From Helicobacter heilmannii (lineage in GTDB: Bacteria > Campylobacterota > Campylobacteria > Campylobacterales > Helicobacteraceae), in NCBI RefSeq assembly GCF_001283065.1, contig NZ_CDMK01000001.1, forward strand, positions 525,481 to 589,480: DNA of 64,000 nt, read 5' to 3'. Below the pieces are notes generated by a model. It was not told the DNA's origin, did no database searches, and saw nothing but the letters and a program-made list of their open reading frames with translations. Both the position numbers and the translations under genes were made by a program. Of this stretch, positions 18,840-28,769 are shown in pieces (position 1 is the stretch's first letter; each line of letters opens with the position of its first letter).

Positions 18840-19190
18840 AAGGGTACTTAAAGATTGGGCGTGGTTTTAAGCCTGGTTGTCTGTCTTGAAGCTCACTTTT
18901 AACTTGATAGATTTTTAGCGATTTTTGCGCTAGGAGTGGGATGATGGAGTTGCCCACTTGCTTGTAGAGTTTGGAGCTTGCCAAAACGGGGAGTTTAAAA
19001 ATCTTAGGATAATCCTAAAAATCAAGGCACCCTTTAGAGGGCAACCTGTGGATATCAAGAGCACATCCTTGATGATGGGTGCATTATGTCTGCCCGCACC
19101 CATGCTTCTCGCTTAAGATGGGGCAAAGACTGGGCTTGTTCTCACGCGTATGCATGCGGTAGATTTAATAGAGTGTATCGCTTTAAGCAC
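18840..19190 (-). pseudogene. Remnant of a cytosine-5 DNA methyltransferase (C-terminus)
   Basis: Minus-strand translation of about 18890-19020 gives YPKIFKLPV, a short gap, then SKLYKQVGNSIIPLLAQKSL. The LYKQVGNS part matches motif X at the C-terminus of Dcm-type cytosine methyltransferases (usual form LYKQAGNSV). Upstream, about 19060-19190, the frame is interrupted by stops and shifted, and the catalytic PCQ region is missing. The gene is dead and 5'-truncated. It lies beside a broken nuclease and an adenine methyltransferase, suggesting one decayed island that once carried two methyltransferases. Confidence 0.55.
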
Positions 19191-19208
19191 CTCTTGAACA
19201 AGCTATAT

Positions 19209-19273
19209 CTTTTTCTAAGAAAAAGCTATGCTTTCGAGAAAAGGCTACGCCTTCAAGGAAAAGCTACGCTTTT
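19209..19273. repeat. Palindromic 19-bp imperfect tandem repeats at the end of fabH
   Basis: Four consecutive small palindromes: CTTTTTC-TAA-GAAAAAG (19209-19225), AAAGC-TAT-GCTTT (19222-19234), AAGGC-TAC-GCCTT (19241-19253) and AAAAGC-TAC-GCTTTT (19259-19273). The last three recur every 19 bases, forming imperfect tandem copies. The fabH stop codon lies inside the last one. As RNA read from fabH, each would fold to a 5-6 bp hairpin followed by U-rich sequence, so they could end fabH transcripts. Compensating changes between copies keep each palindrome intact. Confidence 0.7.
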
Positions 19274-20256
19274 TCGCCAAAATACACCAATGCAGAACCC
19301 CAGGTGAGGCCACCACCAAAGGCATCTAAGAGCATTAAATCACCCGTTTTGAGCTTGCCTTGCTCGTAAATTTCATTCATCGCCATAGGGATGCTGGCCG
19401 CGGAGGTGTTGCCGTATTTTTGCACAGTCAAGACCACTTGTTCCTCTTTGAAGGCGAGCTGATTTTGCACGGCTTGGATGATGCGCAAATTCGCTTGGTG
19501 GGGGATAAAATAGGTGATTTGCTCAGGAGCAATGGCGTTGGCTTGAAGGATTTCTTCTACATCCTTTAGCAGGGTTTTAATGGCAAGTTTAAACACCTCA
19601 TTGCCCTTCATGCGCAATGCTTGGATGTCCTCATATCCGGGGCAAAAGGCACTGGCCTTAATGTTGCGTGGGGTGTAAAGGTAGTCGCCAAAGTTGCCAT
19701 TGGCCGCGATTTTTACATCTAAAATACTCTTTTTAACATCCTCAGTGGGTGAAATCACACACGCCCCCGCCCCATCTCCAAAGAGCACGCAAGTGGAGCG
19801 GTCGCTAAAGTCTAAAATGCTGCTGCACTTCTCCGCCCCCACGATCAGCACATTTTGATACGCCCCACTCTCCACGAACGCCTTAGCGGTGGCGAGCAAA
19901 TAAATAAACCCACTGCACGCGGCGATCAAATCCATGCTGGGCGTGTTCTCTAGGCCTAATTTTGCGCTAAGGCCACAGGCGGTGGAGGGCATGGCGACAT
20001 AATCGGGGCTGAGTGTCCCCACCAACACCAAATCAATGTCCTCCTTTTTTAAGCCCGCCCGCTCAATGGCAAGCTTGGCTGCCTGCATGCCCAAATCGCT
20101 GCTCTTTTCCTTGGGGCTGGCAAAATAGCGGGTTTTGATCCCTGTGCGCTTTTGAATCCACTCATCGCTTGTGTCCAATAGCTCCTCAAAGGCAGTATTG
20201 GGGACACAATTTTGGGGGACATAAGCCGCTACAGAGCGCAACATCGCATAGGGCAT
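19264..20256 (-). CDS. fabH: Beta-ketoacyl-ACP synthase III (KASIII)
   Basis: Starts fatty acid synthesis by condensing acetyl-CoA with malonyl-ACP. The 330 residues contain the catalytic triad in order: Cys in [13 protein letters not shown] near residue 113, His in [11 protein letters not shown] near 255, and Asn in [11 protein letters not shown] near 285. [11 protein letters not shown] near the C-terminus is also a family mark. The start lies 9 bases after plsX. The order ndk-DUF177-rpmF-plsX-fabH is the one I recall from H. pylori. The 3' end runs into palindromic repeats. Confidence 0.95.
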   Translation of the reverse strand: MPYAMLRSVAAYVPQNCVPNTAFEELLDTSDEWIQKRTGIKTRYFASPKEKSSDLGMQAAKLAIERAGLKKEDIDLVLVGTLSPDYVAMPSTACGLSAKLGLENTPSMDLIAACSGFIYLLATAKAFVESGAYQNVLIVGAEKCSSILDFSDRSTCVLFGDGAGACVISPTEDVKKSILDVKIAANGNFGDYLYTPRNIKASAFCPGYEDIQALRMKGNEVFKLAIKTLLKDVEEILQANAIAPEQITYFIPHQANLRIIQAVQNQLAFKEEQVVLTVQKYGNTSAASIPMAMNEIYEQGKLKTGDLMLLDAFGGGLTWGSALVYFGEKA

Positions 20257-20265
20257 GGACTTCCT

Positions 20266-21294
20266 TTACGAAACAGGGGGGCTTTGTACGCCCGCATTTT
20301 TATGGCTGAAGGCTTGCGCCATTTTCTCCGCCACGCCGCTTTCCTTAGCTCGAATCGCTTGGTAAATGGCGCATTCAATCGCCCGTGCATTGCTCTTGCC
20401 ATGGCTGATGATGACTGCTTTATTCACACCCAAGAGCGGCGCGCCACCATACTCAGCGTAGTCAGTTTTTTGCTTGAGCGTGCCAAAGGCCTCTTTTAAG
20501 AGAAACGCTCCGATTTTTGCACTGAAATGCTCTTTGATTGTGGTTTTAAAGATGCTGCCAATCGCACTGGCAACCCCCTCGGTGGTCTTAAGCACAATAT
20601 TGCCCACAAAGCCATCGCACACCACGACATCCACGCTATTGATAAAAATGTCGTTGCCCTCCACATTGCCCTTAAAAATGGACGGATTATTTGCAAAGAG
20701 GGGGTAGTCGTGAATCAGTTTGAACGCCTCCTTGGTGAGGCTATCGCCCTTGCTGTCCTCCTCGCCATTGGCTAAAACCCCCACCGTGGGGTTGCCGTAG
20801 CCTAACACGCTTTTGGCGTACTCATAGCCCAAGATGGCAAAGTCCAGCAGATACTCCGCCTTGCAATCGGTGTTCGCGCCCACATCTAGGCACAAACTCG
20901 CCCTCTTGCCCACAGAGGGCATAAGCGTGCATAAAGCGGGGCGGCTCACACCCTTAATGCGCCCGAGTTTGAGCGTGGCAAGCCCCATTGTCGCCCCGCT
21001 GTGCCCGGCAGACACTAAGGCATCTGCCCCGTTTTTTAAAATGTCCATCCCCACGAAGATCGAAGCCTCTTTGCGCTTGAGTGCCTCGGTGGCCTGCTCC
21101 TCCATGCGGATAAAGTCGGGGCAGTCAATGACTTCCACCTTAGAAGCTAAGTCCTTAGAAATGAACGCCTTCGCCTTCTTGGCATCGCCCACCAAAATGG
21201 GCTCGAACGCCTTGTTGGCCAACGCCTTAGAAACGCCCTCAATAATGGGTAGGACCCCAAGGTCCGCCCCCATCATATCAACAACGATTTTCAT
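20266..21294 (-). CDS. plsX: Phosphate acyltransferase PlsX
   Basis: Makes acyl-phosphate from acyl-ACP for phospholipid synthesis; peripheral membrane enzyme. The 342 residues begin [12 protein letters not shown], close to the family D-x-M-G-G-D start. [20 protein letters not shown] lies near residue 91, [10 protein letters not shown] near 175, and [18 protein letters not shown] near 220, all typical of PlsX. Only 6 bases separate it from rpmF upstream. Confidence 0.95.
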   Translation of the reverse strand: MKIVVDMMGADLGVLPIIEGVSKALANKAFEPILVGDAKKAKAFISKDLASKVEVIDCPDFIRMEEQATEALKRKEASIFVGMDILKNGADALVSAGHSGATMGLATLKLGRIKGVSRPALCTLMPSVGKRASLCLDVGANTDCKAEYLLDFAILGYEYAKSVLGYGNPTVGVLANGEEDSKGDSLTKEAFKLIHDYPLFANNPSIFKGNVEGNDIFINSVDVVVCDGFVGNIVLKTTEGVASAIGSIFKTTIKEHFSAKIGAFLLKEAFGTLKQKTDYAEYGGAPLLGVNKAVIISHGKSNARAIECAIYQAIRAKESGVAEKMAQAFSHKNAGVQSPPVS

Positions 21295-21300
21295 CGTTAC

Positions 21301-21450
21301 CTATTTGTAATTGCCTGTGAATCGATTGACAAAATGGGGCAATTTCCAGCTACCGTCCTTGCCTTTCACGGGCATGGCTAATTTAGCTGTGTAATGGGTG
21401 CGGCGTTTTCGCGCCCTCGTTTTACTCACGCGTCTATCAGGCACTGCCAT
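21301..21450 (-). CDS. rpmF: Large ribosomal subunit protein bL32
   Basis: Translation of the minus strand from ATG 21450 to TAG 21301 gives 49 residues. They start [20 protein letters not shown] and end with [15 protein letters not shown]. The opening VP-RRVSKTR.RKRR..H pattern is that of L32 proteins, and the length matches epsilonproteobacterial L32 (48-49 residues). It lacks the zinc-binding Cys pairs of longer L32 versions, as in H. pylori. It sits between the DUF177 gene (10-base gap) and plsX (6-base gap), the usual place for rpmF. Confidence 0.93.
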   Translation of the reverse strand: MAVPDRRVSKTRARKRRTHYTAKLAMPVKGKDGSWKLPHFVNRFTGNYK

Positions 21451-21460
21451 TTTTCATCCT

Positions 21461-21826
21461 TTATACTTGGTCTAAATAGTGGTAATCGGCTTGGATACTC
21501 TGCACTTCAGAGCGCAAAATATCCTCGAAATCAATAATGCCATCAAAACACTCAATGGTGTCTAGGGCATCCACGCCCAGGCCCTCCAAACCCTGCTTGG
21601 GGTCAAACATCCCATCGCAGAGCAGGAGTTTTAAATCTTGGGACATGGTTTTGTTAAAGACTTGCGCACTTCTAGCGCACACAACGGCGACCTCTCCGTG
21701 CAAACGCCCCTCGAGCACAAAGAGCTTGGGGGCGACTCGGCGCACCTGCCCGTCTAAGCGCACGCCCTCAAAGGTGCACGCTACAGACTTCGCCGAATGC
21801 CCGATTTTTTGCATTTCTAGGCGCAC
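21461..21826 (-). CDS. DUF177/YceD-family protein
   Basis: A 121-residue protein in the position of the DUF177 (YceD) protein found before rpmF in many bacteria. In E. coli the homologue is linked to 23S rRNA accumulation. Here FEGVRLDGQVRRVAP and a Cys (VVCARSAQVF) are seen, followed by the acidic C-terminal DFEDILRSEVQSIQADYH. Members often have paired cysteines; this one has an incomplete set. The start shares one base with the ndk stop. Assignment rests on length, composition and operon position. Confidence 0.7.
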   Translation of the reverse strand: MRLEMQKIGHSAKSVACTFEGVRLDGQVRRVAPKLFVLEGRLHGEVAVVCARSAQVFNKTMSQDLKLLLCDGMFDPKQGLEGLGVDALDTIECFDGIIDFEDILRSEVQSIQADYHYLDQV

Positions 21827-22224
21827 TATTTGCTGAAGAAAAAGGCGATTTCTCGATGGGCGTTTTCTTCGCTGTCGCTGCCATGCACGACATTCGCATC
21901 GATGTTTTCGGCAAAATCCGCTCGAATGGTGCCGGGTTTAGCGGCTTTGGGGTCGGTCGCGCCCATCAGCTCGCGGTTTTTCTCTACAGCATTGGGTCCC
22001 TCTAGCACCATCACCACCACCTCGCCACTGGTCATGAACGCGATCAGATCGTTGAAGAAGGGGCGGTCTTGGTGGATGGCGTAGAACTCCTCGGCCTGCT
22101 CTCGGCTTAAGTGTAGACGTTTGATTTTCACCACCTCGAGCCCCGCGTCTTCAAAGCGGGTGATGATTTTACCGATGATGTGTTTTTTCACACCATCGGG
22201 TTTGATGATAGACAGGGTTTGCAT
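21826..22224 (-). CDS. ndk: Nucleoside diphosphate kinase
   Basis: Transfers the gamma-phosphate from ATP to nucleoside diphosphates through a phosphohistidine. Of 132 residues, the catalytic His lies in [16 protein letters not shown] near residue 112. [12 protein letters not shown] at the start and [18 protein letters not shown] are further family motifs. Length is slightly below the usual 137-143, as in other Helicobacter. It is the first gene of the ndk to fabH cluster. Confidence 0.96.
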   Translation of the reverse strand: MQTLSIIKPDGVKKHIIGKIITRFEDAGLEVVKIKRLHLSREQAEEFYAIHQDRPFFNDLIAFMTSGEVVVMVLEGPNAVEKNRELMGATDPKAAKPGTIRADFAENIDANVVHGSDSEENAHREIAFFFSK

Positions 22225-22323
22225 GCGTGTCCTTATGTGAAATCTAAACCGCCCATTTTAGCAAACTAAGCCGTGTTTTTAGCTTAAGCTAGGAATATTT
22301 GCCAAGTGTGCAGAAAATTGCGC

Positions 22324-23391
<1,068 letters not shown>

Positions 23392-23400
23392 GGATTTGCC

Positions 23401-24453
23401 ATGCACATGGACGCACATGAATATTTAGATTTCGAAGATGTATTGATCAAGCCTAGGCGTAGCCCCGTTAACTCCCGCCAAGAGGTGGATTTAATCCGCA
23501 ATTTTAAAACCAAGAGCGGGCATGTTTTAAGCGGGGTGGGGGTGGTGGCGGCGAATATGGACGGCGTGGGTACTTTTAGCATGGCTAAGGCCCTAGCACA
23601 AGAAAAAATGTTTACCGCCCTGCACAAGTTCTACACCCTAGAGCAGTGGGTGGCGTTTGCCAAAGAAAACCCGCAAGTCCTGCCCTATGTCTTTGCCACG
23701 ATTGGCTCAAGCCAAGCAGAATTAGAAAAATTGGAGCGTATTTTAGAGGCCATCCCCGTTTTGACGAATATTTGTATCGACATCGCCAATGGTTACAGCG
23801 CGCATTTTTTGCCCCATGTGGCTAGGGTGCGCGAGAAGTTTCCAAACAAAGTCCTTATGGCAGGCAATGTGGTGGGGGCAGAGATGAGCGAGGCACTCGT
23901 GCAAGCGGGGGCAGACATTGTCAAGGTGGGCATTGGCCCGGGCAGTGTGTGCACCACGCGCAAAATGACGGGCGTGGGTGTGCCGCAATTCTCGGCGATT
24001 GTGGAGTGTGCCCAGGCGGCGCACGCCTTAGGTGGGCTGGTGTGTGGGGATGGGGGCTGTGCTTGTGTGGGCGACATTGCCAAGGCACTAGCGGGGGGGG
24101 CGGATTTTGTGATGTTGGGCGGGCTTTTAGCCGGGCATGCCGAATCTGAGGCCAAAATTGTAGAAAAAGAGGGCAAGCCCTATGCTTTATTTTATGGCAT
24201 GAGTTCCTACACTGCCCAAGAGCACCACGGGGGGGTGCGCTCTTACCGGGCCAGTGAGGGCAAGGAGGTGTATTTGCCCTTTAGGGGGGCGGTGGCGGCG
24301 CGTTTACAAGAGATTTTAGGGGGACTGCGCTCCACTTGCGCTTATGTGGGTGCGACCAATCTAGAGGAACTACCCAAGAGGGCGATTTTTATTCGGGTGC
24401 GCCGGCAAGTCAACCCCATTTATAACCACTTAGAGAGCCCCCATGGAAATTGA
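23401..24453 (+). CDS. guaC: GMP reductase
   Basis: Reduces GMP to IMP with NADPH, part of purine salvage. The 350-residue TIM barrel has the active-site loop KVGIGPGSVCTTRKMTGVGV near residues 179-198 with its catalytic Cys and Thr-Arg-Lys pattern. This separates GuaC from GuaB (IMP dehydrogenase), and no CBS domains are present. GDGGCACVGDIAKALAGGAD follows. The Ala-Gly-Gly-Ala codons include a run of eight G (24093-24100). Its last 11 bases overlap the chaperone gene of the formate dehydrogenase cluster. Confidence 0.93.
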   Translation: MHMDAHEYLDFEDVLIKPRRSPVNSRQEVDLIRNFKTKSGHVLSGVGVVAANMDGVGTFSMAKALAQEKMFTALHKFYTLEQWVAFAKENPQVLPYVFATIGSSQAELEKLERILEAIPVLTNICIDIANGYSAHFLPHVARVREKFPNKVLMAGNVVGAEMSEALVQAGADIVKVGIGPGSVCTTRKMTGVGVPQFSAIVECAQAAHALGGLVCGDGGCACVGDIAKALAGGADFVMLGGLLAGHAESEAKIVEKEGKPYALFYGMSSYTAQEHHGGVRSYRASEGKEVYLPFRGAVAARLQEILGGLRSTCAYVGATNLEELPKRAIFIRVRRQVNPIYNHLESPHGN

Positions 24454-25045
24454 TTTGATCCACGCAAGGGCACTTTACTACCGTCTGTGGCATTATTTGG
24501 TGGTGTTCGTGCACGATGAAGAGCTGTTTGGGGAACTTAGTGCGCTGGTGGCACATTTAAAAGACTACCCCTTCAATGCCCAAACTGCACAGGCATGGCA
24601 GGAGATTGAGAGTTTTTTGGGGCAGGGTTTGGAGGCGTTGAAGTCTGAGCAAAACGCCGTGTTGTTTGCGCCCGGCGAGCAGTTTGTACCCTTGAGTGCA
24701 TCTTATTATTTAGAGGGGCAGGACAATGGCAAGAAACGCCTAGAGGCGATCGCGCTTTTAAAACAATCGGGCTTACACATTGAGAGCCACACGATCGGCG
24801 CGCCTGTGGCTGAGGACGATTTGGCGTTTTTGACCCTGATGATGAACGCCTTTTTAAAGGAAATGCTAGCCAATCCGCACTTCTTTGCGCTACACGCCAC
24901 GCTTTTTAAAGACTTCTTCCATTTATTCAGCGATGCCTTTATTGAGACAATCATCACACATAAAAGCAGCGTGTGTTATAAAAATTGTGCTATAATCCTC
25001 AGCGCATTTATCCAACACGAAAGATTATTTTTTAATCTGGTCTAG
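24443..25045 (+). CDS. TorD-family chaperone for formate dehydrogenase
   Basis: A 200-residue, mostly helical protein directly upstream of the formate dehydrogenase genes. Composition and arrangement match the TorD/DmsD-type redox-enzyme chaperones that bind the Tat signal peptide and help insert molybdopterin. PLSASYYLEGQDNGKKRLEA near residue 76-95 and EDDLAFLTLMMNAFLKEML near 128-146 resemble the TorD core. In Campylobacter an equivalent gene (called fdhM) precedes a small Tat protein and fdhA. It overlaps guaC by 11 bp. A promoter-like -10 box lies inside its 3' end. Confidence 0.8.
   Translation: MEIDLIHARALYYRLWHYLVVFVHDEELFGELSALVAHLKDYPFNAQTAQAWQEIESFLGQGLEALKSEQNAVLFAPGEQFVPLSASYYLEGQDNGKKRLEAIALLKQSGLHIESHTIGAPVAEDDLAFLTLMMNAFLKEMLANPHFFALHATLFKDFFHLFSDAFIETIITHKSSVCYKNCAIILSAFIQHERLFFNLV
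24991..24996 (+). promoter_or_regulatory. Extended -10 box inside the chaperone gene, facing fdh
   Basis: TGCTATAAT is a perfect extended -10 element 58 bases before the small Tat gene. Transcription would begin near 25003 and cover the small Tat gene and fdhABC without guaC and the chaperone. Inferred from sequence only. Confidence 0.45.
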
Positions 25046-25053
25046 GAGGTTTA

Positions 25054-25296
25054 ATGAACGGAAGTAAAGCGCAGGTAGAAAACGGAACTCCAACAAGACG
25101 TGGGGCTTTAAAGAAATTAGGGATCTTGGGTGTGGGGGCCCTCTCTAGCCAAAGTTTGCTAGCGACCATGCCTGAAAGGCGTTTTCCGGATACGGATGCT
25201 AATAGCAATGGCGTGGTGGTGGGCAAGAGCAATAAAAAAGAAATTCTTTACCACAAAACCCCCGCTTGGGAGATTTTTTACAAAAGTGTGTGGTAG
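25054..25296 (+). CDS. Small twin-arginine protein of the formate dehydrogenase operon
   Basis: An 80-residue protein with a Tat-like N-terminus: TRRGALKKLGILGVGALSSQ, that is twin Arg followed by a hydrophobic stretch and a SLLA cleavage-like site. The mature part is only about 45 residues, ends WEIFYKSVW and has no cysteines. Epsilonproteobacterial formate dehydrogenase operons (Campylobacter, Wolinella) carry a similar small protein before fdhA. It may be an accessory subunit, but its role is not established. A good ribosome site (TAGGAGG) precedes the ATG, and fdhA starts 15 bases after it. Confidence 0.8.
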   Translation: MNGSKAQVENGTPTRRGALKKLGILGVGALSSQSLLATMPERRFPDTDANSNGVVVGKSNKKEILYHKTPAWEIFYKSVW

Positions 25297-25311
25297 TTTT
25301 AAGGAGACAAC

Positions 25312-28119
25312 ATGGGTAATTTAAGTCGGCGCTCGTTCTTAAAAATGGGCGCAATCGGGGCGGGGGCAGGCGCAAGCCTAGCCTTTGCCAACACCAAAGT
25401 CAGTAAAGAAGAGAGTGTGATCGACCCTAATGAGGGGGTCAAACGGGTTAAAACCATCTGCAGTATCTGTTCGGCCGGATGTGGGATCATCGCTGAGGTC
25501 AAAGACGGAGTGTGGATCCGCCAAGATGTGGCCCAGGATCACCCCATCAGCGCGGGTAGCCACTGTTGTAAGGGTGTGGATCAAATTGACCTCGTCAAAT
25601 CCAAAATGCGCTTAAAATACCCGCTCAAAAGAGAGGGCGGGCAGTGGAAGCGCATCAGTTACGAGCAAGCCATCAACGAGATCAGCGATAAAATGCTCAA
25701 AATGCGTGAAAAATACGGACCCGATAGTATGATGTTTCTAGGAAGTGCTAAGATGAATTCCCAGCAGGCCTACTACTGGCGTAAGTTTGCTGCCTTTTAT
25801 GGGACGAACAACATCGATCATGTAGCCCGCATTTGACACAGCACCACAGTCGCCGGTGTGGCGAATACATGGGGGTATGGTGCGATGACAAACCACTTTG
25901 GGGATGTAGTCGGACATTCTAGGGCAATTTTGATGATTGGGCTAAACACCGCCGTGAGTAACCCGATCGGCTTTAAGCACTTTTTGCAGGCTAAAGATCG
26001 CAATAATGCCAAGCTCATCGTGATCGATCCCGTGTTTACTAAGAGCGCGGCCAAGGCAGATATTTATGTGCGCATCCGCTCCGGTACAGATATTGCCTTT
26101 GTCTATGGCATGCTGCATTTGATCTTTAAGCATGGCTGGGAGGATAAGGAGGTCATTAAAAATCAAGCCTTTGGCATCGATGCGATCAAAAAAGAGGCGT
26201 TGCACTACACGCCCGAAGTGGTCGAGGACATTACGGGCGTGCCTAAAGAACTGCTCATCCAAACCACAAGGGTGTTTGCGCACGCTAAACCCGCCACTTT
26301 GGCGTGGTCTCTTGGGATCACACAGCACACAGTGGGCAGTGGCAACACGCGCATTCTGTCTATTTTGCAACTCGTGCTAGGCAACATGGGCAAAAAGGGC
26401 GGGGGTTGCAACATCATCAGAGGGCATGACAATGTGCAGGGCTCTACGGATATGTGCTGTGTGGCGGACAATTTGCCCGGCTACTATGGCCTAAGCGAAG
26501 CAAGCTGGAAGCACTACGCCAAATGCTGGGGCGTGGATTACACCTATTTGCAAAAACGCTTTTTTGCCCCCGAGTGGATGCATAAAAAGGGCTTTAGTCT
26601 GTCGCTTTGGTTTGAAGGCGTACTACAAGAGTCTAAAACCCACTCCAGCGCGCCCATCAAAGGGCTATGGGTGCAGGGTAATGGGGTAAGCTCTCTGGCG
26701 CACAACACCAAAATGGCTAAAGCGATTGAGAAGCTAGACCTCATGGTGATTGCCGAGCCCTTTTTAAACGAGGCGGCAATTTTGACAGATAGACCCGATG
26801 GGGTATATGTCCTGCCCGTGGCAACCCAATTTGAATGCGAGGGGATCGTGGTCGCCACCAACCGCGCAGCCCAGTGGCGCAGCCAAGTGGTCAAACCCCT
26901 GTATGAAGCCAAGCAAGACCACGAACTCATGTTTGAAATGGCAAAGAAATTTGGCTTTTATGAAGAGTACACCAAAGCCCTACTCTGTGATTTTGACAAG
27001 AACGGAGAGCTGGTGCAAGTGCGCAAAACCTTCCAGTGGCCAGAAGATGCAACTAGAGAAATGGCGCGCTCTATTAAGGTGATTGGTCTTGGGGGCTGGA
27101 CACCAGAGCGGCTTAAAGCCCAACAAGAAAATTGGCACATGTTTGATTACATCAGTCAAGAGGGCTATGGCCCAATGAAGGGGCAGTACTATGGCCTGCC
27201 TTGGCCATCTTGGACACCGCAGCACCCCGGCACGCCTATTCTCTATGATACCAGCATCCCCACTAAAGAGGGAGGCATGGGCTTTAGGGCGCGCTTTGGC
27301 GAGGAGTATAAGGGGCAGAGCTTGCTGGCCGATAAAAGCGTTACAATCAAGGGCTCGGCCATTAAAGGCGGTTACCCTGAGATCACCAAGGCTAACATTG
27401 AAAAGGTGCTAGGGATCAAGCTCACCGATCACGAAAAGGCGATCATGGGGGATAATTGGAAGGTGGACACCAGCGGGCTCATCCAACAAAAATGCGATGA
27501 AAAGGGTGTTTGTGTCTATGGGAATGCTAGGGCGCGCGCCATTGTGTGGAACTTTTTAGACCAAATCCCTAAACATAGAGAGCCTTTGCACTCCCCGCGC
27601 CCGGATTTGGTGCAAAAATACCCCGCCATCAAAGATCAGATCAATAATTTTAGAGTCGATGTGCGCTATGCCAGCGAGCAAAATAAAGAAGTGTGGGCCA
27701 AAGACTTCCCCATTGTACTTGCCTCCATGCGCTTGGTGAATTTGAGCGGAGCGGGCATGTTGGAGCGTACCAGTAAGTATTTATCCCACATCACGCCCGA
27801 AATGTTTTGCCATATCCACCCCGATTTGGCCTTAAACCACGGCATTAAAGACGGGGAAATGATGTGGGTACACTCTCCCGAGGGGACTAAGATTAAAGTC
27901 AAGGCGATCTTTAGCCACGCCGTAACGCCCGATCGCATCTGCATGCCCTATAGCTTTGCGGGGATTTTACAAGGCGTGGATTTATCCCACCGCTACCCAG
28001 AGGGCACCAAGCCCTACACCATTGGTGAGAGCTCCAATACGATCACTAACTACGGCTTTGATCCCGTAACCCAAATCCCTGAATTTAATGCCGGCTTGTG
28101 CCGCATTGAGAAGGCTTGA
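25312..28119 (+). CDS. fdhA: Formate dehydrogenase catalytic subunit, selenocysteine-containing
   Basis: Periplasmic Mo/W-bis-MGD enzyme that oxidises formate to CO2. One frame of 936 codons is interrupted only by TGA at 25834-25836, read as selenocysteine: HVARI-Sec-HSTTVAG is the active-site motif of selenium-containing FdhA. The N-terminus has a Tat signal (SRRSFLKMGAIGAGAGASLA). Next come the [4Fe-4S] ligands CSICSAGCG and a distal CC near residue 85, the GYGAMTNHFGD segment after Sec, and cofactor-binding domains up to the C-terminal molydopterin dinucleotide-binding domain (about 800-935). SelA for Sec synthesis is at 35.7 kb, and MoaA/MobA at 10.7-13.9 kb. Annotation tools that stop at TGA would split it in two. 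Confidence 0.95.
25834..25861 (+). promoter_or_regulatory. UGA selenocysteine codon with SECIS-like hairpin
   Basis: Seven bases after the UGA, CCACA (25844-25848) pairs with TGTGG (25857-25861) around an eight-base loop GTCGCCGG. A small stem-loop shortly downstream of the UGA is what bacterial SelB requires. The loop lies 13-20 bases after the codon, near the expected range. The UGA reading itself is strongly supported by protein homology; the exact fold is a guess. Confidence 0.6.
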
Positions 28120-28120
28120 C

Positions 28121-28759
28121 ATGGCAAATTTACAACCTGCAAAACAAATCCCTAATGCCAATCGCATGAAGTTTTATTGCGATGACAACCGCTGTATCAG
28201 CTGTTTTGCCTGCTCTGTGGCGTGCTCGCACTCTAATGAACTGGAGGTGGGTTTGAACCGGCGCAAGGTGATCACACTCTATGAAGGTGTGGAGGGCAAG
28301 GAAAAATCGATTTCGATCGCCTGCCAACACTGCACAGACGCGCCCTGCGCCCAGGTCTGCCCCGTGGATTGCTTCTACATTAGAGAAGATGGCATTGTGT
28401 TGCACAATAAAGAAACTTGTATTGGCTGTGGTTATTGCCTTTATGCCTGCCCCTTTGGCGCGCCGCAATTTCCTAGAGATGGGGCCTTCGGCGTGCGCGG
28501 CGTGATGGATAAGTGCACCATGTGCGCTGGGGGTCCCGCGCCCACACACTCCAAAAAAGAAATGGAGCTTTATGGGGTCAATCGCATTGCCAGCGGGCAA
28601 GTGCCCATGTGTGCGGCAACTTGCTCGACTAACGCCCTCTTAGTGGGCGATGCCTTGAGCATTGCTGACATTTACAGAAGAAGGGTCATGGCAAAATACG
28701 CCAACGCCCAAGATTTTAAGACCAAAGCTGCGCACCAGCTCGAGGGTGCCACACCTTAA
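28121..28759 (+). CDS. fdhB: Formate dehydrogenase iron-sulfur subunit
   Basis: Ferredoxin-like electron-transfer subunit of 212 residues that passes electrons from FdhA to the membrane cytochrome. It has four [4Fe-4S] cysteine groups: CISCFACSVAC near residues 26-36, CQHCTDAPCAQVCP near 68-81, CIGCGYCLYACP near 100-111, and CTMCAGG with a final PMCAATC near 130-170. The ATG at 28121 follows the fdhA stop by one base and gives the normal length. An earlier start inside fdhA is not needed. Confidence 0.94.
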   Translation: MANLQPAKQIPNANRMKFYCDDNRCISCFACSVACSHSNELEVGLNRRKVITLYEGVEGKEKSISIACQHCTDAPCAQVCPVDCFYIREDGIVLHNKETCIGCGYCLYACPFGAPQFPRDGAFGVRGVMDKCTMCAGGPAPTHSKKEMELYGVNRIASGQVPMCAATCSTNALLVGDALSIADIYRRRVMAKYANAQDFKTKAAHQLEGATP

Positions 28760-28769
28760 GGGAGAGCCC

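Noticed and set aside
18539-18841. 100-codon plus-strand frame after the D12 methyltransferase
   Set aside because: Hydrophobic, no family pattern, no ribosome site worth naming, and set in decayed DNA.
19209-19273. Repeats near fabH as a CRISPR array
   Set aside because: Units are contiguous without unique spacers, are imperfect and self-palindromic, and no cas genes occur in the window.
25834-25836. TGA in fdhA as a nonsense mutation
   Set aside because: It lies at the catalytic Sec/Cys position, the frame continues with strong homology, and selA is present nearby.
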